Assembly (NCBI GenBank): GCA_023457035.1
Contig: JAEWNN010000218.1
Span: forward strand, 1-19,258
DNA length: 19,258 nt
From: Verrucomicrobiota bacterium
Lineage (GTDB): Bacteria > Verrucomicrobiota > Verrucomicrobiia > Opitutales > Opitutaceae
Direction of reading: 5' to 3'
The notes beneath the pieces were generated by a model that worked only from the letters and a program-made list of their open reading frames with translations, did not search any database and was not told the origin of the DNA. Shown here piece by piece: positions 16,310 to 19,258 of this stretch; the first letter of the stretch is position 1; each line of letters begins with the position of its first letter. The position numbers and the translations under genes are program-made.

Positions 16310-16344
16310 CGAAACGGCGGACCTCACGGTCCGCCGTTTCGTTT
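16310..16344 (+). terminator. Intrinsic terminator of the dnaG-rpoD operon
   Basis: CGAAACGGCGGACC (16310-16323) and GGTCCGCCGTTTCG (16328-16341) form a perfect 14-bp stem with loop TCAC. A short TTT follows (16342-16344). It lies 37 nt past the rpoD stop and ends the operon. Confidence 0.8.
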
Positions 16345-16358
16345 GCCCCCGCCCGCTA

Positions 16359-16399
16359 ATGCCGCGCCGGCATGATGGAGAGAGAAAGGAAGCATTTCC
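16359..16399. promoter_or_regulatory. Possible MarR operator palindromes
   Basis: ATGCCG, CGC and CGGCAT (16359-16373) form an inverted repeat. A second, imperfect one is GGAAGCATTTCC (16388-16399), which overlaps the -35 of the promoter at 16395-16424. MarR repressors usually bind palindromes near their own promoter, so either could be the operator. This is inferred from position only; the first could also be a minor hairpin after the rpoD terminator. Confidence 0.3.
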
Positions 16400-16424
16400 G
16401 CTCCGTTTGTTCGGCCGTTATACT
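16395..16424 (+). promoter_or_regulatory. Candidate promoter of the marR-acr cluster
   Basis: TTTCCG (16395-16400, 3 of 6 matches to TTGACA) and TATACT (16419-16424, 5 of 6 matches to TATAAT) are separated by 18 nt. A start site 7 nt past the -10 falls on the A of an ATG at 16431. It is the only good -10 in the 196-bp gap after the rpoD terminator. Confidence 0.45.
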
Positions 16425-16430
16425 CGCGCC

Positions 16431-16544
16431 ATGTCTCCACAACGCGCCACCACACCGCCGCCCGTCGATGAACCAGGCGCGGCAGCGGGCAGCGGCTCCG
16501 GATACGGCGGCCCTGCCCGGGGTACGTCCTCACGCACACCATGA
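16431..16544 (+). CDS. Possible 37-aa leader ORF overlapping the marR start
   Basis: An ATG at 16431 sits where transcription from the TATACT promoter would begin, so it would be read as a leaderless ORF. It encodes 37 residues, mainly Pro, Gly, Ala, Ser and Arg (MSPQRATTPPPVDEPGAAAG then GSGSGYGG). Its stop overlaps the marR start as ATGA (16541-16544), the usual arrangement for translational coupling. The composition is also what a random GC-rich frame would give, so a coding role is uncertain. If real, it would couple translation of marR to itself. Confidence 0.3.
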   Translation: MSPQRATTPPPVDEPGAAAGSGSGYGGPARGTSSRTP

Positions 16545-17044
16545 TCATCCGCGACACCCTCGTTTTCCGCACACTGCTGGCCATCGCCCGTCAGCGGCCC
16601 GACTACGACGAGCTCCGCAGCCACGCCCTGCTCGAGCTCCTCGCCACCGCCGACGCCGTCCGCGCCAAGGTGAAGCTCCGCCTCCAGGAGTTCTCCCTTT
16701 CCGAGCTCCAGTTCGCCGCCTTGGTCGTTCTCCTCGCGCTCGATCCCGAGCCGGTCCTTCCCACCACGCTGGCCACCCACACCAGCGCCAGCCGCGCCAC
16801 CATGACCGACATCGTCGATCACCTGCTCGCGGGCGGCTACATCGAGCGCCACCGCAGCAAGGAGGACCGGCGCAACTATCTCATCACCCTCACCGCGGCC
16901 GGCCGCGACCTCACCGATCGGGCCGAGGCCGCCGTGCTCAAGTCCTTCGCCGACCTGAGCCGCCCGCTCGCGGAACCCGCACCGCGCGCCCTTCTCGCCA
17001 TCTGCGACAAACTCGCCCCGCGCCTGGCGCTCGCGGCCGGTTGA
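16541..17044 (+). CDS. MarR-family transcriptional regulator
   Basis: The product is 167 aa with a winged helix-turn-helix at about 52-125. FSLSELQFAALVVLLAL leads into the recognition region THTSASRATMTDIVDHLLAG (80-98). The wing RHRSKEDRRNYLITLT (103-118) carries the DxRxxxxxLT pattern typical of MarR. Helices before and after it would form the dimer interface. MarR proteins are usually repressors released by small aromatic ligands or oxidants. The gene is followed by an RND adaptor and pump gene on the same strand, so it most likely represses this efflux cluster and itself. The ATG at 16541 is preceded by CGCACACC. The ligand is unknown. Confidence 0.88.
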   Translation: MIIRDTLVFRTLLAIARQRPDYDELRSHALLELLATADAVRAKVKLRLQEFSLSELQFAALVVLLALDPEPVLPTTLATHTSASRATMTDIVDHLLAGGYIERHRSKEDRRNYLITLTAAGRDLTDRAEAAVLKSFADLSRPLAEPAPRALLAICDKLAPRLALAAG

Positions 17045-17111
17045 GCCGACGAGCAACCACCCTTCAACTCCGCGCCCCTCACCGCACCGCGCCCCTTCCC
17101 TGCCGTCCACT

Positions 17112-18305
17112 ATGAACATCCACGCCCAGCCCCGCCCGGACTCCGCCTCGCCAACGCACTCTCGCCGTGCCCTCAGCCTCCCGCTGTTCGCGCTCGCCGG
17201 CGGGCTGCTCCTCTCCGCCTGCGGCCAACGTCCCGCCCCCCCGGCGGCCCTCGTCCTAGAGGTGGCCACGATCTCCGTCGCCCCGCAGCCGCTCACCCTC
17301 ACCACCGAGCTGCCCGGCCGCACCGCCGCCTACCGCGTCGCCGAAATCCGACCACAGGTGAACGGCCTCATCCAGCAACGCCTCTACACCGAAGGAGCCG
17401 AAGTCGCCGCCGGCCAGCCGCTCTACCAGATCGACCCCGCGCCCTTCCAGGCCGCCTTCGACAGCGCCGCCGCCGCCCTCGCCCGCGCCGAGGCCAACCT
17501 CCCCGCCGCCCGCGCCCTCGCCGAACGCTACCAGTCGCTCGCCGCCGACAAGGCCGTCAGCGCCCAGACCCTCGAGAACGCCACCGCCGCCCTCCGGCAG
17601 GCCGAGGCCGACGTCGCCTACTACCGCGCCACCGTCGAAACCGCCCGTATCAACCTTGGCTACACGAAGATCGTCTCGCCCATCACCGGCCGCACCGGCC
17701 CCTCGACCGTGACCGACGGCGCCATCGTCACCGCGTATCAGCCCGTCGCCCTCACCTCCGTCCAACAGCTCGACCCCATCTACGTCGACGTGCCCCAGTC
17801 CACCGCCGATCTCCTCCGCCTCGAGCGCCGCCTCGCCGACGGCCGTCTCGCCGAGGACAAGAACACGCAGAACGTCGTCCAGCTCCTCGAGGAGGACGGC
17901 ACCCCCTACCAGCAGTCCGGCACGCTCCAGTTCCGCGACATCAGCGTCGACCGGACCACCGGCGCCGTGACGCTCCGCATGGTCTTCCCCAACCCCGACG
18001 GCATCCTCCTGCCCGGCATGTTCGTCCGCGCCGTCGTCAAGGAAGGCGTGAAGGCCGACGCCATCCTCGTCCCCCAGCAGTGCGTCAGCCGCGACCCGCG
18101 CGGCAACCCCTACGTTTACCTCGTCAACGCCGCCGGCATCGCCCAGACGCAGCCCATCGTCATCGACCGCGCCGTCGGCCACCAGTGGTACGTCTCGGCC
18201 GGGCTGAAGGCCGGTGACCAGCTCATCGTCGAAGGCTTCCAGCGTCTCCGCCCCGGCATGCCAGTGAAGGCCGTCCCCTTCGCCGCCGCCCAACCCGCCC
18301 GCTAA
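17112..18305 (+). CDS. RND efflux periplasmic adaptor lipoprotein (AcrA-like)
   Basis: The product is 397 aa. After a basic, hydrophilic N-terminus, a lipoprotein signal peptide ends in the lipobox LLSAC (C37), so it is anchored to a membrane as AcrA is. The body follows the adaptor order. A beta-barrel/lipoyl half begins near 55 (LTTELPGRTAAYRVAEIRPQ then VNGLIQQRLYTEGAEVAAGQ). A long helical hairpin spans about 110-180 (ALARAEANLPAARALAER). The returning half follows (IVSPITGRTGPSTVTDGAIV). ALTSVQQLDPIYVDVPQS and GAVTLRMVFPNPDGILLPGM match AcrA/MexA. It is the middle gene of marR-adaptor-pump, 67 nt after marR and 21 nt before the pump. The substrate is unknown. No TolC-like outer-membrane gene is in the window. 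Confidence 0.93.
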   Translation: MNIHAQPRPDSASPTHSRRALSLPLFALAGGLLLSACGQRPAPPAALVLEVATISVAPQPLTLTTELPGRTAAYRVAEIRPQVNGLIQQRLYTEGAEVAAGQPLYQIDPAPFQAAFDSAAAALARAEANLPAARALAERYQSLAADKAVSAQTLENATAALRQAEADVAYYRATVETARINLGYTKIVSPITGRTGPSTVTDGAIVTAYQPVALTSVQQLDPIYVDVPQSTADLLRLERRLADGRLAEDKNTQNVVQLLEEDGTPYQQSGTLQFRDISVDRTTGAVTLRMVFPNPDGILLPGMFVRAVVKEGVKADAILVPQQCVSRDPRGNPYVYLVNAAGIAQTQPIVIDRAVGHQWYVSAGLKAGDQLIVEGFQRLRPGMPVKAVPFAAAQPAR

Positions 18306-18326
18306 CCGCCCCGCCGGGAGCCCACC

Positions 18327-19258
18327 ATGTTGTCACGTTTCTTCCTCAAGCGGCCGGTCTTCGCCTGGGTCATCTCCATCGCGTTGATGACCCTCGGCCT
18401 GCTCGCGATCAAAAACCTCTCCGTCTCCCAGTACCCGCCCATCGCTCCGCCCTCGATCTCGATCGAGGCCTCGTATCCGGGCGCCTCCGCCGAGACCGTC
18501 GAGAACAGCGTCACCCAGCTCATCGAGCAGAAGATGACCGGTTTCGACGACATGCTCTACATCGCCGGCACCAGCGACTCGTCCGGCGGCAGCCGCCTCG
18601 AGCTCACCTTCAAGCCCGGCACCGATCCCGACCTGGCCTGGGCCAAGGTCCAGAACAAGCTCCAGTTGGCGATGTCCAGCCTGCCGAGCACCGTCCAGAG
18701 CACCGGCGTCACCGTCAGCAAGTCCACCCGCAACTACCTGCTCATCATCGGCGTGATCTCGGAGGACGGCAGCATGGATCGCGCGGACCTGCAGGACTAC
18801 ACCGTCTCGAACATCGAGAAGGTCCTGGCCCGCATCCCCGGCGTCGGCGAGGTCAACTCCTTCGGCTCCGGCTACGCCATGCGCGTCTGGCTCGATCCCG
18901 ACAAACTCACCAAATACCACCTCACGATCACCGACGTCGTCGCCGCCCTCAAGACGTACAACGTCGAGGTCTCCGCCGGCCAGCTCGGCGGCGCCCCCGC
19001 CGTGCCCGGCCAGCGCCTCAACGTCTCCATCGTCGTCCAGAACCTCCTGCAGACCCCCGAGCAGTTCGCCGCCGTCCCGCTCGTCACCAATGCCGACGGC
19101 TCCGTCGTGCGCGTGCGCGACGTCGGCCGAGCCGAACTCGGCAGCGAGTTCTACAGCGTCGAGGTCTTCTTCAACGGCAAACCCTCGGCCGGCATGGCCA
19201 TCCGCCAGGCGCCGGGCGCCAACGCCCTCGACACCGCCAACGCCGTGAAGGCCAAGCT
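18327..19258 (+). CDS. RND efflux pump AcrB-like, partial (runs off the window)
   Basis: The first 310 residues of an inner-membrane RND (HAE1-type) transporter are visible; the frame is open to the right edge with no stop, and a full protein would be about 1040 aa. It starts with MLSRFFLKRPVFAWVISIAL, the first membrane helix (about 10-30). The periplasmic porter domain follows: VSQYPPIAPPSISIEASYPG, VTQLIEQKMTGFDDMLYIAG, WAKVQNKLQLAMSSLP, GVGEVNSFGSGYAMRVWLDP, VSAGQLGGAPAVPGQRLNVS and PGANALDTANAV. These align closely with E. coli AcrB. Start ATG at 18327, 21 nt after the adaptor stop. GGGAG six nt upstream is one of the few Shine-Dalgarno-like sites in the window. Confidence 0.95.
   Translation, partial: MLSRFFLKRPVFAWVISIALMTLGLLAIKNLSVSQYPPIAPPSISIEASYPGASAETVENSVTQLIEQKMTGFDDMLYIAGTSDSSGGSRLELTFKPGTDPDLAWAKVQNKLQLAMSSLPSTVQSTGVTVSKSTRNYLLIIGVISEDGSMDRADLQDYTVSNIEKVLARIPGVGEVNSFGSGYAMRVWLDPDKLTKYHLTITDVVAALKTYNVEVSAGQLGGAPAVPGQRLNVSIVVQNLLQTPEQFAAVPLVTNADGSVVRVRDVGRAELGSEFYSVEVFFNGKPSAGMAIRQAPGANALDTANAVKAK

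Noticed and set aside
17256..18293. 345-aa minus-strand open frame opposite the AcrA-like gene
   Set aside because: It is Gly/Val/Asp-rich and low in complexity, a mirror of the adaptor gene.

Overview
The window is GC-rich, densely coded bacterial chromosome carrying mostly housekeeping genes. I infer a Verrucomicrobiota member, most likely Opitutaceae-like. The basis is the high GC content, the gene families, start codons without Shine-Dalgarno sequences, and a REP-like hairpin family. No rRNA, tRNA, CRISPR array, insertion sequence or prophage is visible. The taxonomy is an inference from gene content, not a search result.

Left part (1-4456). prfA (RF1, minus strand) is divergent from a plus-strand HAD-family phosphatase. 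The phosphatase converges on a small secreted lysozyme-fold protein (minus). The probable terminator of that secreted gene lies inside the 3' end of the HAD gene. Next come xerD and infA, both minus, in a two-gene operon with infA first.

Middle part (4457-9275). tadA (tRNA adenosine deaminase) and a Mn-type superoxide dismutase run on the plus strand and end in a strong terminator. An inverted pair of REP-like hairpins follows, then a convergent secreted TolB-like beta-propeller (minus). Divergent from tolB are the Mrp/ApbC Fe-S carrier ATPase, a small MIP18/SufT-like Fe-S assembly factor with its own near-leaderless promoter, and a 79-residue protein of unknown function. These end at an 18-bp perfect stem-loop shared with the convergent rpmG.

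Right-middle part (9276-12499, minus strand, transcribed right to left). A secreted DUF362-like protein is followed by a solitary nuoA, a three-part protein (PTS EIIA-like domain, a middle alpha/beta domain, and a DisA_N/DAC-type diadenylate cyclase domain), and rpmG (bL33). The EIIA-DAC fusion, apparently co-transcribed with an orphan complex I subunit, is the most unusual gene here. It suggests c-di-AMP synthesis tied to a phosphotransfer input.

Right part (12607-19258, plus strand). dnaG and rpoD sit 3 nt apart, as in the classical macromolecular synthesis operon but without an adjacent rpsU, and end in a clear intrinsic terminator. An efflux cluster follows: a MarR repressor, possibly preceded by a short leaderless ORF coupled to it by an ATGA overlap, a lipoprotein RND adaptor (AcrA-like), and an AcrB-like pump that runs off the right edge.

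Across the window, Shine-Dalgarno motifs are almost absent. About eight of twenty chosen starts are instead directly preceded by a C/A-rich ACC or ACCC.
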